A DNA stretch of 64,000 nt, taken from Hybos culiciformis (lineage: Eukaryota; Arthropoda; Insecta; Diptera; Hybotidae). The notes under the pieces are model-generated. The model was not told the origin of the DNA and did no database searches. It saw nothing but the letters and a program-made list of their open reading frames with translations. This document shows positions 24,781 through 36,821 of this stretch, piece after piece. Made by a program: the position numbers and the translations under genes. Within the stretch, counting starts at the first letter, position 1. Each line of letters begins with the position of its first letter. The stretch spans positions 36,699,381 to 36,763,380 of the forward strand of contig OZ023275.1 of NCBI GenBank assembly GCA_964007475.1, in the 5' to 3' direction.

Positions 24781-26693
24781 AACTGATTATTTTTATTTTT
24801 GATGACATATTTAACGCCTTTGAATCCCTTCGATGAAACTAGTGAAGTGATCAAACTTCAGAATTTGTTCAGTAATTAATTTTTTTTTGAAAATTTTTCT
24901 AATAAATTATGTATTTATATCAAATTTAGGATTATTTTCTTTCATATAAATATAAATTTATTATTAACAGAAATTAGAAATAAATATTTATTATTTATTT
25001 TCATTTAAAACATTTGGTCGGATATTAAATTTTCTGTACTGAATGAAACGAAAAAATTTTTTTTTAGGATTTTTCTTTTGCTAACAAAAAGGAACAATTA
25101 GATTGAATATAATTTCTTAGAAAAGATTTTATTTTTTTATTTTAATTTCATTAGAATTTAATATCCTTTGATAAATAAGCAATTTCATTAAGTAGATTGG
25201 ATTGCAATTAATTTTAGCTTCTTTCTTTTTATAAAATGATATCTACATTATACTTAAAAGGAAAAATAAAAAAAAAAGAAAAAAAGGAAAATTAATGTCC
25301 TCACTGTCACTATATACATATAAAAGCGGCATCTTCTGACAATGCATTTAATTAATTTATAAGAAGAACAATGAACAATTTTCTAATGCAAAAAAAAAAG
25401 TAGAAATAAAAATGGGTAATTTTTTTTTAATTGTTCGACCTTAATCACTTAAACAAATTTAATTGTTCCAATATTCGCTATACATAATAATAATTCTTAT
25501 TTTGTTTGACAACTATTTTCTTTTAATGATGGAAAAGTAGATTTATAATCTTAAAATTGAGGAAAGTAAGGGAAATATATTTCTTTTGAACATGACGAAA
25601 TTTATATTATTCTATTAATATTTGTTGTTTAATTAGATTTCATAAGAAATAGAGGAAATTTTAATTTTCTGAAATTTTAATTTTCCATCTTTGATTATTA
25701 TACTTTTAAGATTATAATTATAAGATCACCAAAATCCTTTACAATTTTTAACACTTTCTAGAAACAAAAAGTTTAAACTTCATTACTTAGTAATAGGTGG
25801 TACTAGCTTCCTTGAAAATGTTCAAACAAAAATATTACATTTGTATTGTTGTGTGCAAACATTTTCTTTCAAACTACAGTAGTTCGTAACATACAGTCAC
25901 TCTACAATTATTTTAATGCAATAATCAACTGTATAAATTTAAAGTTGAATTTCATAATTTTTTTAAATAAATAAATAAAATAAATATAAATGTACACTAA
26001 TTTAAATTCCTAATAGCTATTTAAAAGGAAACAAGGGAATAAATTTAAAATTTTTTTATTAAATTTAAAAAAAAAATTTATTAACATAATAATTTTTATA
26101 AAAATATTTATTAAATGCTTATAGTAAAAATTTATGAAATTTATTCAATATTAATATTAATTCGTTAAACTGAATATTATTCATATAAAATAATATTAGC
26201 CATGCATCAATGGAAAAATTGTTATGGCCGTAAATTTTGTTAAAAATGACAAGAGGATTTTTCTCATCGGCTAAAATTAATACTTCTGATAAATACGAAC
26301 AATATCTAATGCTCTTTTAAATTGTCTTTTTGAACTATATGTATTACTGATGTTTAAAGTAACATTTTTTAATAAAAAAATGTATGATAAGTAGTTATAA
26401 ATATTGGGTGACATATAAAAATCATTAATTATATATATGATAAGATTTTTGTCAATAAATTTGTTATTTCATGTTCCATATATAATAAAAATTTAGAATC
26501 ATGTCATGATTTAAGAATAACATAAAACTGCCGCCAATAATTCTATATTATTATTATTAGTATGATCTTACTTTTATGAAGTGTGAGACAAAAAAAATAT
26601 AATACTTTTATTTACACTTTTTATATACATAAATCAATAATTTCAAATAATGAAAAATTTACCACGAATGATGTTGTAAGACATATACTCGTC
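24781..26693. other. AT-rich non-coding stretch
   Basis: I see nothing gene-like. A few GC-richer words occur near 24815-24870 and 25780-25910, with no consistent frame and no splice structure I would defend. Confidence 0.65.
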
Positions 26694-27894
26694 GGTGGTA
26701 CACAAAAATACCTTAACTATAATAATAATGAAAAATAGTTTAACTAAATTTTTAGATTACCTCTAATTTGTGATTTAATTTTGTTAATATTAAACGTTAA
26801 AAGTTTTTTTATTCTGTTTACATAAATAAAATATAAAGTTTTTTTGTAAAAAAATTGGTTATATGGTTAATATTTATTAATTTTTTTTTCAATAAATAAA
26901 TTTGAAAAATATATTTTAATTGTTAATAATTTTTTTGTATCAATTATTTTTATTAAAATTTAAGAAAAAATTTAATAAAAACATTTCAATAATACAAATT
27001 TTTAAAATATTTTATTCATATATTCATATATATTTTTTATAGTTATAATTAATTATTATCATAAATATGAGGTTGATGAAATCTGACAAAAATATATCAT
27101 TTCGAACAATGATTTTATTTATTTAATATGGGCCAAAAACAGAAAACAATTAGTATAGAAAAATAATTAAATTTGGTCAAATTTAATTTGAATCTAATTT
27201 TTTAGTCCGTTCTCCATCAACAATAAAAAAGGAGATTGTATGTTTTCACTTTCTGTATGTCCGTCTGTGGCGCACTAAAATGCTTATATCACTATTAAAC
27301 TACTTAGTCGGTTTCAATCGTTTAGATGTCAAAATCTGCGCGATTTAGTCCACTTTCAGACAAACCAAAGCGTGGAATTCGCCGAGTCCGGACATTTTTA
27401 TTAAGTTTACATTTTTTGTTTGTAACTCGTTTTCACTTTAAATTTTCATTATTATTAATTCTTATCACAAAAACTTTCCTGATTCCAACAAGAGCTAAAA
27501 ATATTGGTCAATTGTTCAGGACCTTTCAGAATATAATAGCGGTATGTGGAGTGGTTGTATTGAGAATAATACTAAACTTACAATAGAAATGTCAGAATTC
27601 TGCTTATTATTTTTGATATACCGACTTATAAAGTATTCCAAAGATGAGCACATCAATAAATCAACATAAATAAAATATATTTTATACATAAAAGTAACTA
27701 TTTTTGTTGGAACACAGAAAAAAAAAATCAACTCAATGTTGGCGCCAGATTGTTATGAAAGATTTACCGAAACATAAATTAAAAATTTTTTTTTGTTTTT
27801 TTTTTTATATTTTTAAATTATGAAATTACACAATTCTGACTCCATTAAACTTTAAATCCTTCCGTTTTTTTTGTTGTTGTTGTTGTGTACCACC
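26694..27894. mobile_element. Possible 1.2-kb element bounded by 12-bp inverted repeats
   Basis: GGTGGTACACAA at 26694-26705 has its exact reverse complement TTGTGTACCACC at 27883-27894. The interval contains the GC-richest part of this neighbourhood (27180-27560), including TGTATGTCCGTCTGTGGCGC, a sequence style common in insect repeat relics, and an 86-codon frame at 27326-27586 without recognisable homology. No target-site duplication is evident. The terminal match could be coincidental. Confidence 0.25.
27871..27885. repeat. (TTG)5 microsatellite
   Basis: Five TTG units just inside the right-hand inverted repeat at 27883-27894. Confidence 0.85.
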
Positions 27895-30889
27895 AAACAT
27901 AACTACATTTACATTTATATATAATATTATATATTTATTTTTAAAATTAATTGGTTTATTAAAAAATATAAAATAAAAAGAATAATTGAAAAGATATAAT
28001 ATATAATTATTAAAATAAAAAAAAGGTATGTACCGATGTAGAGTATGAATTTATGCTCAAATTGATTCTGTCAAAAATAATAAAATTTAATTGAGTTTAA
28101 TGTTGTGACATTTGAATAATAAATTAATATAAAAAAACTTGGCAATATAATGTTTTTATATTACAGGGAACATAATGTTTCGGTTTTTGTACAAAATGTA
28201 AGTACATACACACATATAGAATAATTACAAACAAAAATTAATAATAATGGCAATTGTCAACATATTGTTATTAAATAATAATATTTTAAGAAAATATGTA
28301 AGAATTTAGAATAATATGTAAAAGAATAAACTATATATACATGAAGTGCATTGGAGAGAATTTTCCGAAAATTCTTGTTTAATAAAAATAAATTTAAAAT
28401 ATATATTTTTATTTCCTAAGTGGACAATTTTGTTTTCAAAATAGAAAGATACAAGAATTAATTATTTAATTTATTTATTTATTGTTTTTTTTTTTTTGTA
28501 TAAATACTTAAAACACATTCTATGCATATTATATTCTTATAGTTATTGGCATAAGATATTGACATTGTTTTGATAAAAAAATTCAAAATTTATTGCTTTC
28601 TAAAGTTTAAAGATAAAATTTAATTTGAGACAATTTTGTGAAATGTTGTTTTTTAAGAAATTTTTTTTGGTTTTTGTATAAATTTTCTTTTGTAATTTTA
28701 ATTTCTAAGTAAACTCAATTATAGTTGACCCATAATTATACTTATACAAGTATGGACTGAACAAACTGTCTAATTGGCTACAATTTTTGATTTCAGAACA
28801 AAATTATAACCCTCTTCTATTATATGTATTTATATTAATTTGGAATGAATAAAAATTGTTTTAAGAAAAAAATAATATACCAAGCATGATTTTTGAACAT
28901 TGTTATAAAAGTAATAAGTATAATAAAAATATTTTATTTCAAAAATAATTTTATTTTTAATCTGATTTAACTCAACCTTGTGTATATCTAACGATTTCCT
29001 TTTAATTCGAAAATATGTATTTACCTACATTTTTTCATTTCCAATAAATTCAAAAAATTATTTTTTTTTTATTTTTAACATTAATTTCATTTTTATATAT
29101 TTTTATTTTGAATATACAGCTTAATAAGCTTTTTTATTTTCGCATTTCCTTTGAATCAAATATATCTTTTAATATAATTTTGCCAATATAAATTTAAAGT
29201 AAGTTTCTCTCTAGGTAAATACAGGTAACCTTCGTATAATATGGTAGTTTGGGTATATTATAAGAAAAATATAATGAATCAAAAATAAAGAAAAATATTC
29301 TTTTAAAAAAAAAATTGGAATTCTGAGAATTAATTGCTTTTTTACATTTAATTTTATACAAATAGAATTTAAAAATAGAACTCTTGCGATCGAATCCTAA
29401 CTAATAATAACTCACTTTAAGAACCTAATATTAATAGATGTTTCCCACGTGTTATATGGGGCTCTTCTGTACAGTATATTTTATTTTTTATAATTCGAAA
29501 AATCACGTTTGTATGAAAGTAATTGCTATACTTGTTAGAAAAATGTACGCATATTATTTCCTGTTTATATTTTATTTATTTATATTTTGTATTAAATTAG
29601 GATATTTTAAATTCCCAAAATAATCAAAGATAAAAAAAAAATAAAAATACAAACGGAAAATGGAAAGAACCTTTAATGATAGCTATCTTATTATTATTAT
29701 TTTTTATTTTTTTTATTTTGTGCTTTGAAAAATATTTGATTTCAAAAATGTTTATGATTTCTATTTTATTTTATTTTTTTTTATTTTCTTTATACACTCA
29801 TTTCATTCTAACTATATATATGTATGAAATTTCCATAAAAGATAAATAAGTATTTCCGTTCGTTCTTAGTACTTAGTTCCGCTTTGAAAACTTTTTTTTT
29901 GTTTTGTACTTCACTGTCAGGAGGAAAAATGTAAATCAAATATTATTTAGATAATTTTTCATTTGTTCTATGTTTCATAATTTTTGAATTTAAAGTTTGT
30001 GGTTTTCATATTGGATCGTTATAAACAGGAAAAACTTTATTACACATAAGTTGAAGTTATACGGTATAAAAACTAAACCAAATTTGTTGAATAAATCTTT
30101 TCTTTTTTTTTTTTTGCAAATGAAAACTGATGATATTTGCAAATTTATTTCTCAAATAGAAATTTTGGTCAATAGCAAGCTTCATCAAAAAGGATTTTAG
30201 AAATTGGGTTTATGGATGGAAAAATAAAATTGGCTTAATCAAAATTTATTTGGATACCATATAATTTTTGTTCTCTATATATAACATAGCAACGAACGAC
30301 CATAAATTAATAAAAATATATATACATGTATAAAATTTATTAATATTCTAATTGAAATTTCAACCATACATTTCCTATTATAATTTAATTCGAATCTAAC
30401 CATTCGTAAAGCTTTTAACACTATTTCTAAGCTTGGTTGCACCAGCTGTAATCAAATTAAATAAAGTGTAAGATTCCTGTTAAATTTCTGGTTTTTTTTT
30501 TGTACAAAGATTTTTTGAATTTCATTAAATTGTATACAATAATCTTTTTATTTAGTTATTTATTTGCACAGCAATTTCTATAATAATACATTTTATTTTC
30601 CTATTTACAATATGAAATTTCTTCTCATTTTATTTTATATTAAAGAGACAAGAAAAAAAAAATTAATTTAATATAGTCAATTTCATTTTTCTTCAAGGAA
30701 ATCGTTTTATAAATAATGGTTAAAAATTTGCATAAACTTTTGAAAATTTTGTGTAGAATTTTCGGCTGTAATTTCTTTGTGGTAACGTTAAGCAAAAATT
30801 TAATTTTTTGGCACATTTTTAAACAATAATAGGTAATGAAAATTATTTTATTAAATAATTTTTTAAAGTATTTAGCGCAAGATATTTAG

Positions 30890-30912
30890 AGCAGAAGGTG
30901 TTGCTAGCAGCA
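30890..30912 (+). other. Possible 23-nt microexon
   Basis: A T-rich stretch ending GATATTTAG is followed by 23 nt of GC-richer sequence (GCAGAAGGTGTTGCTAGC inside) and a strong donor, GTAAGC. All support comes from the splice-site words. The length is not a multiple of three, and chance is a fair explanation. Confidence 0.1.
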
Positions 30913-32640
30913 GTAAGCATCTAGTATTAACTTCTTAAACTTTTGGTTAAGCCTTTTTTACAAATATTTTTACAAAATAACAAAAATTACTGTTTCCTTG
31001 AATTAATCGTCTGATTTTCGACAAAAACTTTATTGATCTTTTATAAAAAGACTTAAAAAAAAAACAAATCTTTTATTTACAACTTGCGGCCAATTTTGGC
31101 CTGTATTTTATTTTCTATTTTTTTTTTTTTTTGAAAATTAATCTTTTAATGAAATAAAACCAAAATACATACTAATGTCTGTATATTATTTAAGATCTTT
31201 TAAATAACAATTTTTAAAAAAAGCATTTAAAAATAAATTTCATTACAAAATCGTGTGCCAATATAATTTTTTCTGTTTTTTAAGCTTTACCCACAAGCAA
31301 TTAAACGAACCAATATATTTTTTTTTTGCGCTTTTAGGTATACGTTAATCTTCAGCTAGCCAGCTTAAAAAAAAAAAAAGGGTTTAATATTTAGCTTTTA
31401 TCATCAATTATACAAAATTGGAAGTAATTAGAAGAAAAAAAAAAGATTCTTTTTTTATTACATTGTATATACTTACATGTATATGTTTTTAAAAATTATC
31501 ACTGAAAATGCTGTAATGTTATTTATGTTTTTTTTGAATTTTAGATAACACGAACATACATTTTTTTAAATTTTATTATATATTTTGATGAAGTATTGTC
31601 CAAATGACATAACTCAGGAAAAAGGAGGAAAAGCCATCCTTTATTTTTTCATGGCTCTGAAATATTGCACAAAAACCTTAATCTACATTTTTCATAACGA
31701 AATATGTTTCTGCCGAACGACAGTGAAATTTACTGGAAGAAAGATATTATACCGAAAGCCCGCCGATGTTACACTCGCTTTTCATCCAATTTCCTAGATT
31801 TGAACCTTTTACGGCACCATATTGCGTCAGAATAACTCAGACATAAATTCATCAATAAATTTTTCTTATATATAACTTATTAAAAAAAGATTTCATATTT
31901 ATTTTAATAAGTAAATGTGGGTGTAATATAATTGAAATATTTATATAAGTAGAAATAAAAAGAACTAAATTGTTCAAATCAATGAATTATTTTATTTTAT
32001 TTTTTTGCTGAAGACTTATTTTATTACTTTAATTCAATTATATCCATTCAGATTTTAGGTCGTGTAGGCAGTCACAGAAAAAATCCTATTATGATTGCGT
32101 AATGAAATATACACGCTTTTTTTTTATTTTATTGAATGAAATTTCTGTTTTTATTTTTATTTTTGGCGCATATGTGAAAATAAAAAAAAAAAAAAGAAGG
32201 AAAATATTTACGCGAAAAATAAAGGACACCATTATAACGATGAATAAGTCTCAAATGATATTGTTGTGTTACCAATTTATTTTTATTTTCCAACAGTTTT
32301 TTATTTTTATTTTTTTGTTTGGAAATATTACTCTCGTGGAGGCAAATAAATCCTGCAAATAATAAAATTTAAGGAAATCAAATCATTTTTTTTTTTTATA
32401 TTATTGAATTTTTTTTATTTCAAGGATAATCAAATATATGTTTTTAGGATTCTAAATTGACTTTTGTTTATGTTTTTAAATGCTAATTTCTAACTTTTTT
32501 TTTGCATAGATTTCCAATTTAGCTTATTTTACATATTTTTTTTCATCATCTACCTAAATAAAATTTTGGAAAAATGTGATAGATTTGATTTTTTTTTTTT
32601 TTGTGTACTTTTAGAATTAAAGTTTTTTTTTTCAAAATTT

Positions 32641-32680
32641 AAGGTTCAATAACTTTAAGGTTCAACGATTTAAGGTTCTT
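32641..32680. repeat. Degenerate short tandem repeat
   Basis: TTTAAGGTTCAA-like words recur three times at a spacing of about 18 bp. Confidence 0.6.
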
Positions 32681-33662
32681 ATTCGAATTCCGGGAACTTT
32701 TAATCTTTATCTTTGAGTCTTTACGTTGAAATTTGAGGTGTTTTTAAGGACTCTAATATTTTTATAAAAAACGGTAGAAGTAATATTAAATATAGTTTCA
32801 TTGCAGCTACTTGTCGCACCCAATTAAATTGAACACCTTTTTTTACAGCCTCGAAACTACAAAAGAAAATATTGTAATTTAAATTTTCTAAAATTATGTC
32901 ACTTTAAGTATAATATTCTTTCTACTTCTTCAGTTTCTAAATTGTTCATATCAATAATATAATACAGAATCAAAAAGAAAGACATTTTTTTTTTATATCA
33001 TACTAATAATTTTTCACAAAATTTATTATATACATAAATACTTAGAAAATAAAGTTTAATGAAACGAATTTAGAAATTCATTTAACTTCATTTTCATTGT
33101 AAATATTCTATCAATCAAACTGTCAGAATAAACAATCATCAATAATGATTATTTTATCGATTGTTAAAATTCTTGACAAAAATGACAAATTTCACTAAAA
33201 TAGCTTTTGTCTTGTTTTCATCCTATATAAAAAAAAAATAAAAAATAAAAAAAATGTTTTTTAATTAACTTCCTTGAAATGAAATCTATTTTCTATAATA
33301 AAATAAAATTGAAAGTTGAGGAAAATGTACCCGATAAAAATTTCTACAATTTATATTATTTTAAAAGAAATTCTTTCAATATTTATTTAAGATTATTTGA
33401 TGTTGATAAAAACTCTTCTATATATTTATACATAGGTATATATATAGAAAATATAGAAGAAAAAGAATCAGAAGAAAATGTGTAACCTTCAAGGAAATCT
33501 TATTTTCATAAGAATTTAAAAATCATTAAATTTAATTTTATCTTATTTTGGGTAATTATGGTGATTTTAGTGATTATTTACCATAATCGTGACATACAAA
33601 TGAGATACTCTAGATACGCTATTCTAACGAAACCAAAATTACATATTAAGGCTAAATAAAAA

Positions 33663-33809
33663 ATGTGTGGAAATGAGCTTAGTTTTGACCAATGTAAAAA
33701 TTGTGACTGTTTTAACTTTTTACATGAAGATGTTAAGAAAACATGTTGCTGTTTCAATTTTTTTTTGGAATTTTTTATGTTTATTTTTACATATAATAAA
33801 CGCCTATGA
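33663..33809 (+). CDS. Cysteine-rich short ORF, 48 codons, unidentified
   Basis: The ATG frame starts right after an in-frame TAA and ends at TGA (33807-33809). It has seven Cys: at 2, at 11, 14 and 16 (CKNCDC), and three in a row at 28-30 (KTCCC), followed by a hydrophobic stretch from about 31 to 43 (FNFFLEFFMFIF). Three adjacent Cys before a membrane-like segment could be an acylation site, if the frame is real. Codon use is as AT-rich as its surroundings, and there is no promoter or splice evidence. I do not recognise a family; chance is the default explanation. Confidence 0.12.
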   Translation: MCGNELSFDQCKNCDCFNFLHEDVKKTCCCFNFFLEFFMFIFTYNKRL

Positions 33810-34111
33810 AAAATGTGACAGGAATTCCATGAAAAGACCAATAGTGGAATTTTAAAAAACTATATATTTAAAATGAATTTTTTCTGCAGAAACTTCTTTC
33901 CTTAATACAATAAAAAATCAGTCGAGATCGTATATCCAAAACTAAAACTATTTTTCCATTGTGTAAATGATATGAAAATATCCAAGATTTAAGATTTGTC
34001 ATTAAAGCTTATAAGCTTAAGCTTAAGAGACAAATACTAGGCGACTGTAAACATTATAACAACATCAACATATTAATGAAAAATGGCATAATATGTGAAA
34101 ATTCAATCATA

Positions 34112-34119
34112 GGTTAAAC
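34112..34119. repeat. 8-bp target-site duplication, left copy
   Basis: GGTTAAAC directly precedes the left terminal repeat of the hAT element and is identical to the 8 bp directly after its right end. Confidence 0.92.
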
Positions 34120-34656
34120 CAGAGATTCCCAACCAACTTGGGGGTACGTTAACCAATTCTGAGAGGTACGTGGATCTGTTCGTATTGAAAAAAATATATG
34201 TATATCCTTTTTCCGGCTTACACATAATTTTAAAATCTAATTTTCTTTCCAAAATTTTGTGAATTGTGTATAATTGTGTATATTTTAAATAAGTATATTA
34301 AAACTCATAACAAAATCTTCAAAAAAAATGTTGATGGTATCATTCCTCCAACTTTTAATATCGATAATTGGATTAGAAACGCCTTCACAATTTCATTAGA
34401 CAAGATTGTTGACACTGATAATGATAACGCAAAAGATGAACCCATTGACTTGAGAAATAACATGAAAACTCGCAGTGATTTTGAAACAATGATGCTGGAT
34501 CAATTTCGGTGCTAACAAAGCGAGGCGTATCTAATCAACGTGCGTTAAATTTTTTATTCCGTTTGTTATAACCCGTATGCACTCTTTTTTAGGGGTACGT
34601 AAAGATTCAAATCATTATCACGGGGTACAAATATTTCAAAAGGTTGGGAACCATTG
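34120..34656 (+). mobile_element. Non-autonomous hAT element, ZBED5/Buster-like
   Basis: The 537-bp element has terminal inverted repeats CAGAGATTCCCAACC (left) and CAATGGTTCCCAACC (right, as its reverse complement), 12 of 15 matching. This is the CAG..TTCCCAACC form typical of hAT ends. A perfect 8-bp duplication, GGTTAAAC, flanks it, the length expected of hAT. Subterminal GGGGTACGT words occur near both ends. The interior joins the left end directly to the 3' end of a transposase gene, so the element is an internal deletion derivative. It could only move with help from an intact relative, and its coding part is also broken. The perfect duplication suggests insertion was not very ancient. 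Confidence 0.93.
34264..34515 (+). pseudogene. hAT transposase C-terminal fragment, broken
   Basis: The open frame has no natural start (TTG at the left) and 83 codons. Landmarks of the ZBED5/SCAND3-like hAT C-terminus are visible: NWIRNAF at 35-41, EPIDLR at 59-64, and F73 to DQFRC at the end, where the family usually has FW and this copy has FR. After the TAA at 34513-34515 the coding signal continues in shifted frames: VSNQRALNFLF-like residues, then FFIPFVITRM. These correspond to the family's RAL..LLPF.TTYLCE dimerisation block. The gene is thus truncated at its N-terminus (no BED finger, no DDE catalytic core) and carries at least one stop and two frameshifts. No active transposase can come from it. 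Confidence 0.85.
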
Positions 34657-34664
34657 GGTTAAAC
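34657..34664. repeat. 8-bp target-site duplication, right copy
   Basis: GGTTAAAC follows the right terminal repeat of the hAT element and matches the left copy exactly. Confidence 0.92.
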
Positions 34665-36567
34665 TTTAAATTTAAGAAATGTATTAAAAATTTCATTAGA
34701 TTAATCGAATTAACTGAATCGGTATGGAATAATAATTTTTTCACTTTTTATTAATATTATATAAAAAAAAATTAGAATGATCTTTAAATATTTTAACTTC
34801 TTTTTTTTTGCAAGTATGTAATATAAAATTCTTGTTTGCTGAAAGGATTTTTCACTATTTGGTTTCCCCTAAATTATATAGAAAGGGATAAAAGAATATT
34901 GTAATTTTTCCCTCAATCACAAAAAAATTTTTTTTTCGTGGTAATAGTGACATTTTATTGAAAAATAAAATCACTATGATATTTATATAAAAAAAAAAAA
35001 TTTTTTTAACAAAGGTATTTATTTCCCAGATCCTATGAATAAATATTCATCAATAAAAATCTGTTCAGCAAATTTTGTTTTTCCTTTTTTTTTTTCTTCT
35101 TTGGAAAATATCTAAATTTATATTTATTTTGTTGCCTATGCCAATATAAAAAAAAATATTCACATGTAGATTAATACATATTGAAATTATATATATATAT
35201 AAAATATAACATATGTGGGTCCATTTTTCTCTAAATTTTGAAGAAAATAAGGCTCCGTATATATATATTAAAAGTATATTCCATAAGACTTTTTCTTTTT
35301 TTTTTTTATTTGGAAAATAAAGAAAAATCCAATATTGACATATTTCTATAAATTATATCCTTTTCATTTTTATGGTTAAAACTATTATTGTATTTTTCAT
35401 GTATATTTTATATATAATATTATGTATAAGTATAATATAATATGTATGATTACTACTATCAGTAAGTATACTTAATACATAAAAATGTCTAAATAAATAA
35501 GTTAAATATATGTCTCAACCAAATATCGACACTTTGAAATGTCTTATACACATATGTTTCACTGTTTGACATAAAATATATGTATGTAGGTATAAAAACA
35601 TGGATTAAGTATTAATTTTAGGATCTTCCCTTCGAGCATTTATTGATTTTTTTTTCTTTATACCCATTGTCAAATGATTTTGAAAAATTAAATTAATGAA
35701 AAGTTTTATATTAAAAAGCTTTTATTAAGAAATGTTGATAGATTTAGGAAGAGAAAAAAAGTATTATTTTGTTTTCCAATAAATTTTCAATTATAAATAT
35801 ATATATTCACAATCAAGTCGATTTCGTAATTTCGTATTTGAGATAAAAAAAAAAAAAAACAGTATTATTTACGTATATACATACTGTATGAATCTGTATA
35901 TTGGTGATACATTATGCTTTTGTTTAGAAATCTTAATATTTTATAAAAATTATATTTAATATATAGGTGTGGCTGTAGATGGCTCAGTAAAATTTGTTTT
36001 TTTTCTACTCTAAAGATATGAAACATGCCTACAGTTGTGAACCTTGAAAATAGCAGTCGCATTAGAAACAAATAAAAATCCTTTCCCTTCGAACTGTATA
36101 GGTTTTTAAAATTAAATGCGTAACACAAATAATTACACAAAAATCCAAAACTGATAGTATAAATGTAAAATTTCTTATGTTTTCGTAATCTGTCAGGAAC
36201 TCTCAATCACGTCAATACAAAATTTTTAACCATTTTTTTTATACAACCATAAAGGAAGTATAAATAGAGGAACTAGTCCCATACAAAAAATTCGAATAAA
36301 AAAAGTTAAACAAAATTAGATGAGACCCCCAAGCTTTTATTTTTGTTTAGAATATATCGCTATAACGAGAGAGCTTTATAGCTTTTAAAATATTTTTTAT
36401 ATAAAGCTTTTAAAAATAAACAAAATATTTCCTTTATTATAATTGTATTTTAATGTTTACTAGTATTTGTTCTCTATGAAAAAAAAAATTGGGTTAGATA
36501 AATGTAAATAAAAAAATTATATTTGAAAGCATTAATAAATTCATTTTATTTCATGTTTTATTTACAT
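34665..36567. other. AT-rich non-coding stretch with the longest minus-strand frame
   Basis: No gene is recognised. The minus-strand frame at 35865-36206 is the longest in the window (113 codons) but starts at TTG, is mostly F/Y/K/L/I, and shows no motif I know. Its right half (36000-36200) is less AT-rich than the surroundings and may be an old repeat. An inverted-repeat word, GCTATAACGAG..GCTTTATAGC, sits near 36358-36381. Confidence 0.55.
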
Positions 36568-36821
36568 ATCGTCGGTCTCGTGCATAAATCACGAAACTGT
36601 AATTTTGGCCGTTTTGACCTAATATTGTAGAAAAATCATAAAAAACTAAAATTTTAATATGTTCAAAGTTAGAAGTTGAAAGCTGTCATAAATTATATAT
36701 ACGCAATGACTATTTCTATTTTCCCGAAAGTATCAAAACGTACTAAAAAAAAGAAATTTAAATCCAATTTTCTCAAAACTATGTTTTTGCAGTTCCGTGA
36801 TTTTTGCATGAGACCGACGAT
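36568..36821. mobile_element. MITE, 254 bp, with terminal inverted repeats of about 33 bp
   Basis: The left end ATCGTCGGTCTCGTGCATAA continues into ATCACGAAACTG. The right end, read as its reverse complement, is ATCGTCGGTCTCATGCAAAA then ATCACGGAACTG. Only a handful of mismatches occur over about 33 bp, with no indel. The interior is non-coding and the 66-codon frame at 36676-36876 runs out through the right end, so it is incidental. The flanks (ACAT / GTTC) do not give a clear target duplication, so the superfamily is not assigned. CpG-containing termini contrast with the AT-rich surroundings. Confidence 0.82.

Larger units (their letters stand above)
27895..34111. other. AT-rich non-coding stretch with small GC-richer islands
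   Basis: No gene is recognised. GC-richer islands occur at 31620-31840 (a 70-codon frame at 31585-31797, unidentified; it looks like a repeat relic) and 32640-32720 (three degenerate copies of TTAAGGTTCAA). A hydrophobic 40-codon ATG frame at 32240-32362 resembles a signal peptide followed by NKSCK and a stop. A 68-codon hydrophilic frame lies at 33279-33485. None has supporting context. Confidence 0.6.

Noticed and set aside
27738..27755. TTGGCGCCAG as a retrotransposon primer-binding site
   Set aside because: The match to a tRNA 3' end stops after the first few bases, and no LTR or polypurine tract is found in the right place.
35865..36206. 113-codon minus-strand frame as a gene
   Set aside because: It is the longest frame here but begins with TTG, is dominated by F/Y/K/L/I, has no recognisable domain, promoter or splice signal, and a frame of this size is not surprising in 64 kb of uneven AT-rich DNA.
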